Positions 42,172-51,705 are shown, counted from the first letter of the stretch. The stretch is DNA of 64,000 nt from an uncultured Bacteroidota bacterium (GCA_903882805.1 CAIRYK010000041.1:1-64000), one strand, 5' to 3'. Numbers and translations are program-made. Notes: a model not told the origin generated them from the sequence alone.

Positions 42172-43590
42172 CTAAAACAGGGATGCATTATATGATTGTG
42201 TAATGTCGTTCGGCGTTTCATCTTCATATCTTATAGCAATTTTCCGAACCCCTTTTTTTACATACAGACGAAGTATGGTCTGTATATCTCTGTTGTGACT
42301 GTATTTTTTTATGCACGCGTTTAGTTCGTCCTGGGACATACTCGAGTAGTTGATGTCTATAAAGCCAAATCCTTTGTATATGCCGCGGTCGATATGCACT
42401 ACTGATTTTTCTGTTTTATGCCTGCCCTGGTCGATGATGAAAAAGCCCTCATTGCTAAAGCTAAAGCTATCTATAGCCGCTATAGCGCGTACATTATATG
42501 TTTCTACAGGTTCGACTGCCACACATGCTCCTTTGCATTTGTGTATCTGGTAGTTGAAACATGGTCCGCTGCCGTTATGTATGTTGCATTTGCTGTGGCA
42601 TAAATTGTATTTTTCTATTGCTCGCTCCAGAATGTTTTTGGCTGCGAGCATGTTGTCAGCTGTTGTTATTGGTTCTGTATCGTCTTTCAGTCGGTCAATA
42701 TACAGTTCCACGTATCCAGTTTCATCTAATCGCTGATATATTCCATAGTAGGGTATTGCTTTTATTCTTTTTTGCGCCCGGTTGAAGATAGGGCGCACTT
42801 TTTTTATTTCGTCCGATTCCAGCAATAACGCCACCAATTCGCTACCCGTGCTTTCGTAGGTTATGTCGGCGATCTGGTGCAACATACGGATAGATTTTTT
42901 CTTATCGCGTGCGGCAAAGTGTTGGGCTACTCTCTTTTTAATGTTTTTACTCTTACCTATATAAATTACTTGCCCTTCGCTATTATGAAAATAATACACG
43001 CCGGTTACCTTATCGGGAATTTTAGCGTAGATTTCTTCGTTGAGCAGCGGAGGAAGCGTTTTCTTTTTTATTTCAGCGAACACTGTTACCAATTCAGGAT
43101 CCTGCGCTACAATTTTTGTAAATAGCAATGCAGTTGCATCGGCGTCGCCCAATGCTCGGTGGCGGTTTTTGAGTTGTATGTTCAGGCTATTGCATAATTT
43201 GCCCAAGCTGTAAGAGGGTAGTCCTGGAAATGCGCTACGGCTCATGCGCACGGTGCACAAGGTTTTGCGCTGATAGTTATAACCCAGGCTACTGTATTCG
43301 GCCCTTACGCAACCATAGTCGAACTGCACATTGTGGGCAACAAATACTGTATTCTCAGTTATTTCTATTATTTCGCGGGCTATTTCATGAAATTGAGGCG
43401 CATTAGCAACCATATCGTCGGATATGCCGGTAAACTGACTAATAAAGTAAGGAATGCGGCATTGGGGATTAACCAGCGATGAAAATTGCCGAACGATTTG
43501 TTTACCGTCATGTATCACAATGGCAATCTCAATAATCTTGCTTGTTTCAGGTCTGCCACCAGTGGTTTCTACGTCTACAATTGCATACAT
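42172..43590 (-). CDS. DnaQ-like 3'-5' exonuclease fused to a GIY-YIG (UvrC/Cho-like) nuclease domain
   Basis: 472 aa. Residues 1-170 form a DEDDh exonuclease: VDVETTG (Asp7/Glu9), VAHNVQFDYG and HRALGDADAT. Residues about 195-275 form a GIY-YIG domain: GVYYFHNSEGQVIYIGKSKNIKKRVAQHF, as in UvrC N-domains and Cho. The C-terminal 190 residues include a Cys-rich stretch (C..KCNIHNGSGPCFNYQIHKCKGAC) that also occurs in UvrC-type proteins. The fusion suggests damage incision and strand trimming in one polypeptide, similar to PolIII epsilon/Cho-like proteins in other phyla. Its place in repair is an inference. Confidence 0.88.
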   Translation of the reverse strand: MYAIVDVETTGGRPETSKIIEIAIVIHDGKQIVRQFSSLVNPQCRIPYFISQFTGISDDMVANAPQFHEIAREIIEITENTVFVAHNVQFDYGCVRAEYSSLGYNYQRKTLCTVRMSRSAFPGLPSYSLGKLCNSLNIQLKNRHRALGDADATALLFTKIVAQDPELVTVFAEIKKKTLPPLLNEEIYAKIPDKVTGVYYFHNSEGQVIYIGKSKNIKKRVAQHFAARDKKKSIRMLHQIADITYESTGSELVALLLESDEIKKVRPIFNRAQKRIKAIPYYGIYQRLDETGYVELYIDRLKDDTEPITTADNMLAAKNILERAIEKYNLCHSKCNIHNGSGPCFNYQIHKCKGACVAVEPVETYNVRAIAAIDSFSFSNEGFFIIDQGRHKTEKSVVHIDRGIYKGFGFIDINYSSMSQDELNACIKKYSHNRDIQTILRLYVKKGVRKIAIRYEDETPNDITQSYNASLF

Positions 43591-43597
43591 GTGTAAG

Positions 43598-43605
43598 CGA
43601 AAATA
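43598..43605 (-). promoter_or_regulatory. TATTTTCG box 7 nt before the exonuclease fusion gene
   Basis: On the - strand TATTTTCG matches TAnnTTTG with one change and ends 7 nt before the ATG at 43590. Confidence 0.25.
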
Positions 43606-43764
43606 AGCCCATTTTTTTAAAATGCTACATGCCTTGGTAAGTATCCCTTGAAATGTGGATATTTTTTTTGAGCTATTAAGGTCTATCGCTGATTTACAGG
43701 ACGTTTTTGCATCACGACAGTAGAATTAATTGATTGTCAAAGGGTTACCGATTAAGTTTGTCAT

Positions 43765-46416
43765 TTAGTCAAGTTCGCTCAGAAACTCTTCCAGCTCGGC
43801 GTCTGTTTTAAAATAAACGTCGCGGGGTTTGCTGCCTGCAGCAGGGCCTACTATGCCAGCTGCTTCTAGTTGGTCCATGATTCGGCCTGCGCGGTTGTAG
43901 CCAAGGTTAAGGCGACGCTGGAGGTTGGAGGTTGACCCTGATTGCATCTGCACGACAAGGCGAGCGCAGTCTTCAAAAAGTTTGTCTCTGTTGCTTAGGT
44001 CAATTTCTTTCGCGCCCTCTCCCTCTTCGCCCTCATATTCAGGCAGTTCGAATGCTGATGCATATCCACGCTGCGCTCCTATATACTCCACTATCTTTTC
44101 CACTTCTGGTGTGTCTACAAAAGCGCACTGTATGCGCAGCAGTTCGCTGCTAAAAGATAGCAATAAGTCGCCGCGGCCTATTAATTGTTCTGCTCCTCCG
44201 GCATCCAGAATTGTTCGAGAGTCAACTTTAGCCGAAACCTTAAACGCCATACGCGCCGGGAAGTTGGCCTTGATGGTACCAGTAATTACGTTTACAGATG
44301 GGCGCTGCGTGGCTATTATAAGGTGTATGCCAATAGCGCGGGCAAGCTGAGCCAAACGGGCAATGGGTATTTCTACCTCTTTACCGGCAGTCATTATCAG
44401 GTCGGCAAACTCATCGACCACCAACACAATGAATGGCAGGTATTTGTGTCCCTTTTCCGGATTCAGGCGGCGGCTAATGAACTTTTCGTTGTATTCCTTA
44501 ATATTTCGCGCGCCGGCTTCTTTTAGCAGCTCGTAGCGGTTGTCCATCTCAATACAAAGTGCATTCAGTGTATTGATTACTTTTTTGGTGTCGGTAATTA
44601 TGGGTTCGTCTTCGTTGGGTAGTTTCGCGAGGAAGTGCTTTTCTATTGTTCTATATATAGATAGCTCCACCTTTTTTGGGTCTACCATCACAAACTTGAG
44701 CTGCGATGGGTGTTTTTTATACAGCAGCGACACCAGCACAGCGTTAATACCCACTGATTTGCCCTGCCCTGTAGCGCCAGCCATAAGCAGGTGAGGCATA
44801 GTGGCAAGATCTACAATGTAGTTTTCGTTATCTATTTTTTTACCCAACGCTATCGGCAGACTCATTTTGCTGTTCACAAATTTGTCGCTGGCAATAAGGG
44901 TACGCATAGACACGATTTGTTTGTTGGCGTTGGGCACCTCAATGCCTATCGTTCCTTTGCCGGGTATTGGCGCTATGATACGGATGCCCAATGCAGCCAG
45001 ATTGAGCGCTATATCGTCTTCAAGGTTACGTATTTTAGAAATGCGCACCCCTTCGGCGGGCACAATCTCGTAAAGGGTAACTGTAGGACCTACGGTAGCT
45101 TTTATACTTTGTATCTCTATACCGAAGCTGCGCAGCGTTTGAATGATCTGCGTTTTGTTTTTCTCCAGTTCGTCTTTGTCCAGTGAAATAGTTTCCTGAG
45201 CTCTGTCTTCGAGCAGCGACAGGGTAGGGAATTTATAATCGGCCAGATCCAGCTCCGGGGCGTAAGGCTCGTTGCTGGTTATAGCGATGTGCGAACCATG
45301 TTTGATTGCCGCTTTTTCTTCCTGCTGTATTACTTCAAACGAAAACTCCGGGTCGGCGTTGGCTGTATTCTGCTTAGAGTGGCTGTTTTCTGCTTTTTTA
45401 GCTTCTGTAAATTTTTTGTACTCCTCATATTCATCATCATCTACAGCGTCGTCATCTTCATCTATTATGTCGTCAATATCTTCATCGTCATCCGGTTCAG
45501 GCATTGGTTTTTCTTCAAGAGTCATATTCCACTCCTTTGCGGTCCGGGTGTCATCTATTATTAATTGTATGCTATCGGTATTACCGCTTAGCTTATTGTT
45601 CGATTTTGGGGGCGTAGGTTTGGCGGTAGTTTGCTGGGGTGTTTGTGGTTTTAAAAGATCGGGATTAACGATAAGCACTGATCCTCCGAAGCCATCATCT
45701 TTTTTAGGTTCGGCGGCTAATGCTTCATTATTTGGCTCTTGTGCATTAAACGTAGGTTCGCTCTCCATGGCTTTCGACATCTTTAGCGCTTGTTGCTTCA
45801 TCTTATTTATAAGAGGACTAATGTCGAGCGCAAAAATGACGAACACAAAAAACAGGATAGTAGATAGCAATACCATGCCGGTGCCTAACGAACCAAGCAA
45901 GCCATTTAAGTAATTGATAGCTACAGTACCTAATGCGCCGCCAAGCGGGAATGCAGTATTGGGAAACAGAAATGTGAGGGTAGGGGCAATAAGCAATAAT
46001 GCAATAGAAAGCCAACGCATGTAGCGCAACACAGGCACAGCCTTTTTGCCATATAGCATATTGAGGCCAATGGCAGCAATAGCCAACCCAATGGTAAGCG
46101 ACGCAAGGCCGGCTCCTTTGTATACAAATATATTTGAGATATCTGCGCCCAGTCGGCCCGTCCAGTTTGCCACGGGAGTGTGTTGGCGGAATATGAAATC
46201 TAAGTGCGAAAAATTTGAAGTGCTGAACACTTTATCCTGGTCGGCAGTCCAGGTGAAAAAGTAACTAACAATAGCAATGCAAGTGTAAACGCCGGAAAGT
46301 AAAAAGAGAATGCCTACACCAAGTCTTACCTGATGTTTCTTGTCTGCGGTTACTACATTTGCGTTGTTTACCGGAGGAGGAGCGGGGGATTTTTTGTTTT
46401 TGAGCGTATTGGCCAT
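43765..46416 (-). CDS. ftsK: DNA translocase FtsK
   Basis: 883 aa from the ATG at 46416 (MANTLKNKKS). The N-terminal 190 residues hold four transmembrane helices. An acidic linker follows (EPDDDEDIDDIIDEDDDAVDDDEYEEYKK). The motor domain has the Walker A GATGQGKSVG near residue 550, the FtsK signature PFIVLVVDEFADLIMTAGKEVE and the later LIIATQRPSVNVITG. The C-terminal 65 residues are the DNA-reading gamma winged helix (LQRRLNLGYNRAGRIMDQLEAAGIVGP). It pumps DNA at the septum during chromosome segregation and XerCD dimer resolution. Confidence 0.95.
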   Translation of the reverse strand: MANTLKNKKSPAPPPVNNANVVTADKKHQVRLGVGILFLLSGVYTCIAIVSYFFTWTADQDKVFSTSNFSHLDFIFRQHTPVANWTGRLGADISNIFVYKGAGLASLTIGLAIAAIGLNMLYGKKAVPVLRYMRWLSIALLLIAPTLTFLFPNTAFPLGGALGTVAINYLNGLLGSLGTGMVLLSTILFFVFVIFALDISPLINKMKQQALKMSKAMESEPTFNAQEPNNEALAAEPKKDDGFGGSVLIVNPDLLKPQTPQQTTAKPTPPKSNNKLSGNTDSIQLIIDDTRTAKEWNMTLEEKPMPEPDDDEDIDDIIDEDDDAVDDDEYEEYKKFTEAKKAENSHSKQNTANADPEFSFEVIQQEEKAAIKHGSHIAITSNEPYAPELDLADYKFPTLSLLEDRAQETISLDKDELEKNKTQIIQTLRSFGIEIQSIKATVGPTVTLYEIVPAEGVRISKIRNLEDDIALNLAALGIRIIAPIPGKGTIGIEVPNANKQIVSMRTLIASDKFVNSKMSLPIALGKKIDNENYIVDLATMPHLLMAGATGQGKSVGINAVLVSLLYKKHPSQLKFVMVDPKKVELSIYRTIEKHFLAKLPNEDEPIITDTKKVINTLNALCIEMDNRYELLKEAGARNIKEYNEKFISRRLNPEKGHKYLPFIVLVVDEFADLIMTAGKEVEIPIARLAQLARAIGIHLIIATQRPSVNVITGTIKANFPARMAFKVSAKVDSRTILDAGGAEQLIGRGDLLLSFSSELLRIQCAFVDTPEVEKIVEYIGAQRGYASAFELPEYEGEEGEGAKEIDLSNRDKLFEDCARLVVQMQSGSTSNLQRRLNLGYNRAGRIMDQLEAAGIVGPAAGSKPRDVYFKTDAELEEFLSELD

Positions 46417-46984
46417 TGTAAAGATAAGGACGTAAAAATACAATATTTTAGCCCTCAAAAAATTTATTCAGTGTTTGTGGAAAATTAATTTTCCGTACTA
46501 TTGCGAAATATTTTATTAATTTCATATTTTTGGAAACGGTTTTTCAGATCAAAGCAAACGGTTCTGACTTTTTAACTGTCTGTATTATATTAAACTTCGG
46601 AAGTAGATTGAAAGCATGAAATTTGCCTAAACACGAGCTTCAAAAAGCCGAATCACAAAATAATTGGCGGTATGTTTGCAAGGTTACACAAATGAATATC
46701 CGCTGATTGTGCATGGTAAGGTTGGGGGAAGCAAATAGTAAATATAAAATTATAGGCGGTTACATTGCTACTTTGAAATATTTCCGTATTTTCAACCGTT
46801 GATGGGGCTAAGTATTTGAATACTACGATACTAAAAAGCATTGATAATGAATGCTTTATGGCTTTTTCGGGTGTTATTTTTTAGTTTACTTTGCTGTTGT
46901 AAACGCAGTGGAAAGTAAAAAATGTAGTTAAAAAGAGAAAAACAACATTAATAAGGTATTTTTACAACGATAATTTTTTAGACA
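46417..46984. other. Divergent intergenic region between ftsK and the PorP/SprF gene
   Basis: 568 nt, AT-rich. A TATCTTTA box on the - strand at 46419-46426 ends 2 nt before the ftsK ATG. A 23-codon + strand frame at 46847-46918 has a hydrophobic stretch and three Cys but no further support. TAATTTTT at 46971-46978 lies close to the PorP/SprF start. No structured RNA or repeat is evident by eye. Confidence 0.45.
46419..46426 (-). promoter_or_regulatory. TATCTTTA box 2 nt before ftsK
   Basis: On the - strand TATCTTTA fits TAnnTTTR and ends 2 nt before the ftsK ATG. It is one of several boxes in this window nearly touching the start codon. Confidence 0.25.
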
Positions 46985-48040
46985 ATGACGAGGAGAAATA
47001 TTTTTACCAGAATTAGCCTTGCTGTAGCCGTTGCGCTTTCAGCTCCTGTTGCTTTTGCTCAGGATATTCACTTCACCCAGTTCGACATGGCTCCGTTGGT
47101 TGTAAACCCAGCATTTACAGGTATGTTTGACGGTAAGATCCGTGCAAATGCTATTTACAGGAATCAGTGGGCATCTGTTACTATTCCTTATGTTACTTAT
47201 GGCGCATCGGCCGATATGCCACTGTTTGTAGAATCGAACGGCGGCTACCTTGCAAGCGGCTTACAGGTATATAAGGATCAGGCAGGCGATGGTAATCTCT
47301 CTAACTTTACTGCTATGCTGTCATTGGCATACCACAAGTTTTTTGGGAATAACGACCTTGCTGTAGGTTTGCAAGGAGGGTATGCCCAAAAAAGTATAGA
47401 CTTGTCTCGTTTATATTTTGGCGATGAATTCCAGAATGGCGTGCCTACACAGGGCGTATCTGCCGAATACAGACTCGGTCTTGGAAATTCAGTTAATTAT
47501 TATCTGGTTAACGCTGGTATCTCTTTCTCACATGCTTCTGAAATTCAGGACAAGTTCAGCTACACAATAGGAGTTGCAGCAAATAATCTTAATCAGCCAA
47601 CAGATGCGATAATGAGAAAACAATCTCAGAATAACTCATTGGCTATGCGTTACACTGCAGAGTTGGGCATGAATATCCGTACAGGCGAAAGATTGTATTT
47701 GCGTCCGGCAGTATTCTATCAAATGCAGGCAAGCGCTACTGAGTTGATTGCCGGAAATGAATTTCATTATCTGATTGGTAATCTGGGCGGTGAATATGGT
47801 TATTCAAATTATTCTCCAGCCGTATTCCTTGGCGGTTGGTACCGTACAGGCGACGCCGTAATGATTACTGGCGGTATTGAGTTTAATGGTTTTCGTATAG
47901 GTCTCGGTTACGACTATAACACTTCTTCGCTTAATGCATCAAGCAATGGTAATGGCGGTTTCGAACTTGCGCTGCGCTATATTGCTCCTTACCCACTGCA
48001 ATTTGCACATAAAAGGACAATTCCTTGCTCAAGATTCTAA
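46985..48040 (+). CDS. PorP/SprF family type IX secretion outer-membrane protein
   Basis: 351 aa. A signal peptide (about 1-26, ending PVAFAQ) leads into DIHFTQFDMAPLVVNPAFTGMFDGKIRANAIYRNQWAS, the conserved start of PorP/SprF beta-barrels. Alternating beta strands continue to a last strand near ELALRYIAPYPL. Members of the family act with the T9SS in delivering or anchoring partner proteins, especially those with type B sorting domains. The OmpA/PD40 gene follows after 103 nt, the typical pairing. Confidence 0.9.
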   Translation: MTRRNIFTRISLAVAVALSAPVAFAQDIHFTQFDMAPLVVNPAFTGMFDGKIRANAIYRNQWASVTIPYVTYGASADMPLFVESNGGYLASGLQVYKDQAGDGNLSNFTAMLSLAYHKFFGNNDLAVGLQGGYAQKSIDLSRLYFGDEFQNGVPTQGVSAEYRLGLGNSVNYYLVNAGISFSHASEIQDKFSYTIGVAANNLNQPTDAIMRKQSQNNSLAMRYTAELGMNIRTGERLYLRPAVFYQMQASATELIAGNEFHYLIGNLGGEYGYSNYSPAVFLGGWYRTGDAVMITGGIEFNGFRIGLGYDYNTSSLNASSNGNGGFELALRYIAPYPLQFAHKRTIPCSRF

Positions 48041-48061
48041 GCAAATAATAAATATTTAGGT

Positions 48062-48091
48062 GAAGGGCTAAAGTTTTTTTAAAAGCCCTTC
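48062..48091 (+). terminator. Terminator/attenuator after the PorP/SprF gene
   Basis: An 8-bp stem GAAGGGCT/AGCCCTTC with a T-rich loop is followed by nine T residues. It may fully terminate, or attenuate transcription into the OmpA gene 53 nt farther on. Confidence 0.75.
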
Positions 48092-48111
48092 TTTTTTTTA
48101 AAACCAATTTA

Positions 48112-48119
48112 TACTTTTA
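48112..48119 (+). promoter_or_regulatory. -7-like box TACTTTTA before the OmpA-family gene
   Basis: TACTTTTA fits TAnnTTTR and lies 24 nt before the ATG at 48144, just after the terminator. The OmpA-family gene may therefore have its own promoter. Confidence 0.35.
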
Positions 48120-48143
48120 TATCCATTAACAACGCTCACGCAC

Positions 48144-50372
48144 ATGAGAAAAAATTGGCTGTTACTTATTTTAGCAACGATACTTGTTATTGTTCAATAT
48201 GATGCAAATGCCCAAAGTCAACAAAAAAGGAAGTACAGAAACAGGGCAAACGACCCTGTAGGTAAATTGTCGGATTTGAAAAAACTAAGCTGGGCTGATG
48301 ATTTGTACAGGCAGGGAAGTTACTTTAACGCAATTGATTATTACCAACAGTTGAAAGTAAGCGATGAGCGTAATCCATTTTTTACGTACCGTTTAGGTGA
48401 GTGTTACAGGTTTACACGCGACTATGTGCCTGCTGCACACTATTATATGGAAGCTTACGACCTTGGTAGCAAAATATATCCTTTGGCAAGCTATTGGGCA
48501 GGATGTATGCTGAAACAACAAGGCGAATATCTGTCCGCTATTGCATGGTTCAATAAATTTTTGGATGACAATAAAAAGAGTGCGGGCGTAAAACAAAATT
48601 TAGTTCCAGGCACAGAAGAAGATTACGAAAGAAACCCACAGCCTAAAGAAATCAAAGACCTCAAGAAGAGAGCTAAGATGGAAATTGAAGGTTGTACTAT
48701 GGCTATTACTTCTATTAAAAGTCCAGAGCCATATACACTCATCAATGCTGGTCCTAACGTGAATACTTCATATACTGAATTATCTCCCTACCCATTGGGC
48801 GACTCTGCTTTGTTGTTTTCTACTATGGGACGTAATGCAAATATTGAAGCCGATGGTTATGACAAGTTGCATTATAAAGAGCACTTCCTCTATTCACACA
48901 AACAGTCTGGACCAGTAGTTGATTCTTTCCAATGGCCTTTACCCTTTTATGATGGTAGTTTCAACGACGCTTCTGCTCATACGGGTAACGGTTGTTTCAG
49001 CCCGGGCGGAGACTACTTCTACTTTACTAAATGTAGCGAAGGCGACTCTATGAAGATTACTTGCAGCATTTATTATTCTCGCTTCCAGATTCAGAAATGG
49101 TCTATCCCTGTGAAGGTTCCAGGTGGCGTAAACGAAGACTTTTCTTCTAACACAATGCCGTATGTAGCTAAAGTTGGAAAGAAACTGGTATTGTTTTTCT
49201 CATCAAACCGTAAACTACAAAGCCGTGGCGGATACGATATTTGGTATTCAATCATCGATCCACGTAATGGTTCATTCCGCCGCCCACAGAATGCCGGTAA
49301 GCAAGTTAATACTACATCAGATGAAATCACTCCATACTATGATTCTCGCGTAAATAAACTGTATTTCGCGTCTAACGGTAAGAAGTCTTTTGGTGGATTT
49401 GATATTTATTCTGCAGATGGCGGTCCTTCTCGCTACTCTAATATCCAGAACATGGGTTACCCAATCAATACTTCAGCTGATGAGTTGTATTACATTAAGG
49501 ATCCAGTAGGCAAACCAGACGCATATGTAGTTTCAAACCGTATAGGCTCTTATGCATTGAAAAATCCAACTTGTTGCAATGACATCTGGCGTATACAGGG
49601 CGAACCAAAGTTGGTAATAATAGGTACTGTAGTTAGCAAGAAAACTCAGGAACTTATGCCACAAACTGCAGTGAAGATGGTAGATCAGAAAGGTGAAATG
49701 AATACCTACAACTCAGAAGACGGTAATTTTATGTTCTCTATGTCAAGAGGTCATTCTTACATTCTTACTGGCGACAAAACAGGTTATACATCGTCAAGAG
49801 CTTCTGTAAGTACAATGGAAATCAAACGTTCTGATCCAGATGATACTGTACATGTTACAATATACCTCGACACTATTAGAAATAGCTTCAGCGTAAAGAA
49901 CATTTATTACGATTACGACAAGTCTACTATCCGTCCTGAGTCTGTAGGTTCACTTGATTCTGTAGTTAATTTCCTGAAAGATAATCCATCAATAAGTGTA
50001 GAGATATATTCATACACCGACTCGAAAGGTAAAGAATCATATAACTTGGCGCTTTCTCAACGTAGAGCTCAGTCTGTAATGGATTACATCGAGAAGAATG
50101 GCGTTGAAAGAAGTCGTATGACTGCTAAAGGTTTTGCTCAGAAGAATCCTGTAGCGCCAAACGACATGAATGGTAAAGACAATCCGGAAGGACGTCAGTT
50201 GAACCGTCGTACTGAATTCAGAATAGTTACTGACGTGCCAACAAGAAGAGTACTGTATAATAGTGCATTACCTGGTACAATGGATCAGCAACAGAGAAAC
50301 TTGCGTGTAGAAAGCGAAGCTGATGATGAACCAGCTGGCAAAGGCGCTAAGGATACAAATGAAGACGACTAA
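48144..50372 (+). CDS. OmpA-family protein with TPR and PD40 regions (PorE-like)
   Basis: 742 aa. After a signal peptide (ending ANAQ) come TPR-like helices (WADDLYRQGSYFNAIDYYQQ ... YRLGECYRF), a PD40/WD40-like propeller (about 200-490; LLFSTMGRN, LVLFFSSNRK, KLYFASNGKKSFGGFDIYSAD), a carboxypeptidase-regulatory-like beta domain (about 495-580) and an OmpA peptidoglycan-binding domain (about 590-700; NIYYDYDKSTIRPES, LSQRRAQSVMDYI, NRRTEFRIV). This is the layout of PorE, which ties the T9SS to peptidoglycan. It is probably periplasmic or on the inner face of the outer membrane. Orthology to PorE itself is not proven. Confidence 0.88.
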   Translation: MRKNWLLLILATILVIVQYDANAQSQQKRKYRNRANDPVGKLSDLKKLSWADDLYRQGSYFNAIDYYQQLKVSDERNPFFTYRLGECYRFTRDYVPAAHYYMEAYDLGSKIYPLASYWAGCMLKQQGEYLSAIAWFNKFLDDNKKSAGVKQNLVPGTEEDYERNPQPKEIKDLKKRAKMEIEGCTMAITSIKSPEPYTLINAGPNVNTSYTELSPYPLGDSALLFSTMGRNANIEADGYDKLHYKEHFLYSHKQSGPVVDSFQWPLPFYDGSFNDASAHTGNGCFSPGGDYFYFTKCSEGDSMKITCSIYYSRFQIQKWSIPVKVPGGVNEDFSSNTMPYVAKVGKKLVLFFSSNRKLQSRGGYDIWYSIIDPRNGSFRRPQNAGKQVNTTSDEITPYYDSRVNKLYFASNGKKSFGGFDIYSADGGPSRYSNIQNMGYPINTSADELYYIKDPVGKPDAYVVSNRIGSYALKNPTCCNDIWRIQGEPKLVIIGTVVSKKTQELMPQTAVKMVDQKGEMNTYNSEDGNFMFSMSRGHSYILTGDKTGYTSSRASVSTMEIKRSDPDDTVHVTIYLDTIRNSFSVKNIYYDYDKSTIRPESVGSLDSVVNFLKDNPSISVEIYSYTDSKGKESYNLALSQRRAQSVMDYIEKNGVERSRMTAKGFAQKNPVAPNDMNGKDNPEGRQLNRRTEFRIVTDVPTRRVLYNSALPGTMDQQQRNLRVESEADDEPAGKGAKDTNEDD

Positions 50373-50395
50373 AAAATACTAGTAACATTATATGT

Positions 50396-50421
50396 GCAGG
50401 TTGTACTTTTGTACAACCTGC
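50396..50421 (+). terminator. Intrinsic terminator after the OmpA-family gene
   Basis: An 11-bp perfect stem GCAGGTTGTAC/GTACAACCTGC with a 4-T loop is followed by eight T residues. It rules out the in-frame start of the next gene at 50394, which lies in the stem. Confidence 0.92.
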
Positions 50422-50441
50422 TTTTTTTTAAACAACCTGCC

Positions 50442-50690
50442 ATGATTGAAATATTGATAATTTGCCTGATAGGCGCGATTGCCGGATCTATAGCCGGCGC
50501 TATTGTAAAAACAGATACAGATGGTTTGTTAATTGATATCGTAATTGGTATCGTTGGCGGCTTTATTGGTTACAAGCTTTTTGGTCATCGCCTGCATATT
50601 ACAGGCAATGTATGGGTGAATAAAACGCTTACTGCAACTGTAGGCGCAATATTGCTTTCACTGATAATAAAATTAATCAGGCGCAGATAA
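50442..50690 (+). CDS. GlsB/YeaQ/YmgE family stress-response membrane protein
   Basis: 82 aa from the ATG at 50442. Three transmembrane helices are visible, with the family Gly pattern IGAIAGSIAGAIVKTDTDGLLIDIVIGIVGGFIGYKLF. The family, also called transglycosylase-associated, is induced by stress in several bacteria, but no biochemical role is known. It lies between two terminated units and looks monocistronic. Confidence 0.85.
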   Translation: MIEILIICLIGAIAGSIAGAIVKTDTDGLLIDIVIGIVGGFIGYKLFGHRLHITGNVWVNKTLTATVGAILLSLIIKLIRRR

Positions 50691-50803
50691 CAGAACTGGT
50701 GTTTCTTGTTTTGTAAACAGAATAGCGCCCTATTTTGCGTAAATTCTTTTTATAGTATTTTTTATTTTCAATTTTTTCAGATAGCTAAGGCTACTTTTTG
50801 ATT

Positions 50804-51622
50804 ATGGAACACGTTAAAATTTCGTTTGTTACAGACAGCGCTGGCCAGTCTGAGATTTTGGTTGCAGTTTTATCGGAAATGGGCTACGAGGGTTTTGAAG
50901 AAACAGAGGGCGAACTGCTGGCTTATATTGGAAGCGATAAGTTTGACGCATTAGAATTAGACGCTGTTGTTGCACCTATGGGGGTAGAGTATACTTCAAT
51001 AAAGATTGCTACTCAAAATTGGAATGCACTATGGGAGTCTAACTTTCAACCAGTGCAAATTGATGACTTTTGTATTATTAGAGCCGATTTTCATGAAAAA
51101 GGTGCAGAAATAGATTATGATATAGTTATTACACCCAAAATGTCGTTTGGTACCGGACACCACTCTACAACCCGATTGGTGATAAGGATGATGAAAGACA
51201 TGGATTTGGCTGGAAAGGATGTGCTTGATTTTGGTACCGGCACAGGGGTGTTGGCAATATTTGCAGAAATGCGCGGAGCTAAATCAGTATTCGCCATTGA
51301 TAACGATATATGGCCTGTAGAAAATACAAAGGAGAATATTGTTCGTAATAACTGCAACAGGATAACAGCTGAGTTGGGTTCGTTAGATACAGTTATGCCA
51401 AGTGAATATGACATTATACTAGCTAACATAAACCGGCATATATTGTTGCAGTATATGGGTTTGCTGTATGAACAGACCAAAAAGGGAGGTTACCTGGTTA
51501 TGAGCGGCTTACTTTTTGAAGATGAGGCTATTATATGTGAGGCCGCAATTGCCGCAGGCTTTATATTTGAACAACTTTTGGAAGAACATACCTGGATTGC
51601 ATTGAGGTTTAATAAGTGTTGA
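50804..51622 (+). CDS. prmA: Ribosomal protein L11 methyltransferase
   Basis: 272 aa from the ATG at 50804. The N-terminal substrate domain includes EMGYEGFEETEGELLAYI and NWNALWESNFQPV. The class I methyltransferase core has PKMSFGTGHHSTTRLV, DFGTGTGVLAIFAEMRGA (SAM-binding motif I), VFAIDND and YDIILANINRHILL. It trimethylates L11 on lysine and the N-terminal amine. Confidence 0.93.
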   Translation: MEHVKISFVTDSAGQSEILVAVLSEMGYEGFEETEGELLAYIGSDKFDALELDAVVAPMGVEYTSIKIATQNWNALWESNFQPVQIDDFCIIRADFHEKGAEIDYDIVITPKMSFGTGHHSTTRLVIRMMKDMDLAGKDVLDFGTGTGVLAIFAEMRGAKSVFAIDNDIWPVENTKENIVRNNCNRITAELGSLDTVMPSEYDIILANINRHILLQYMGLLYEQTKKGGYLVMSGLLFEDEAIICEAAIAAGFIFEQLLEEHTWIALRFNKC

Positions 51623-51705
51623 AAACCTGTGACTTTACTGAAAATAGCTTGTTAATAGTATAAGGAATGCCTAATGCACTATTAGGATATTTGATAAAGA
51701 ACCTT

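Noticed and set aside
45272-45913. 213-codon + strand frame opposite ftsK
   Set aside because: The Ser-rich product is what antisense reading of the acidic FtsK linker (Asp/Glu codons) would give.
46847-46918. 23-codon + strand frame encoding a short Cys-rich hydrophobic peptide
   Set aside because: It resembles the start of a lipoprotein signal but is too short and lacks any mature domain; a chance frame in an AT-rich spacer is more likely.
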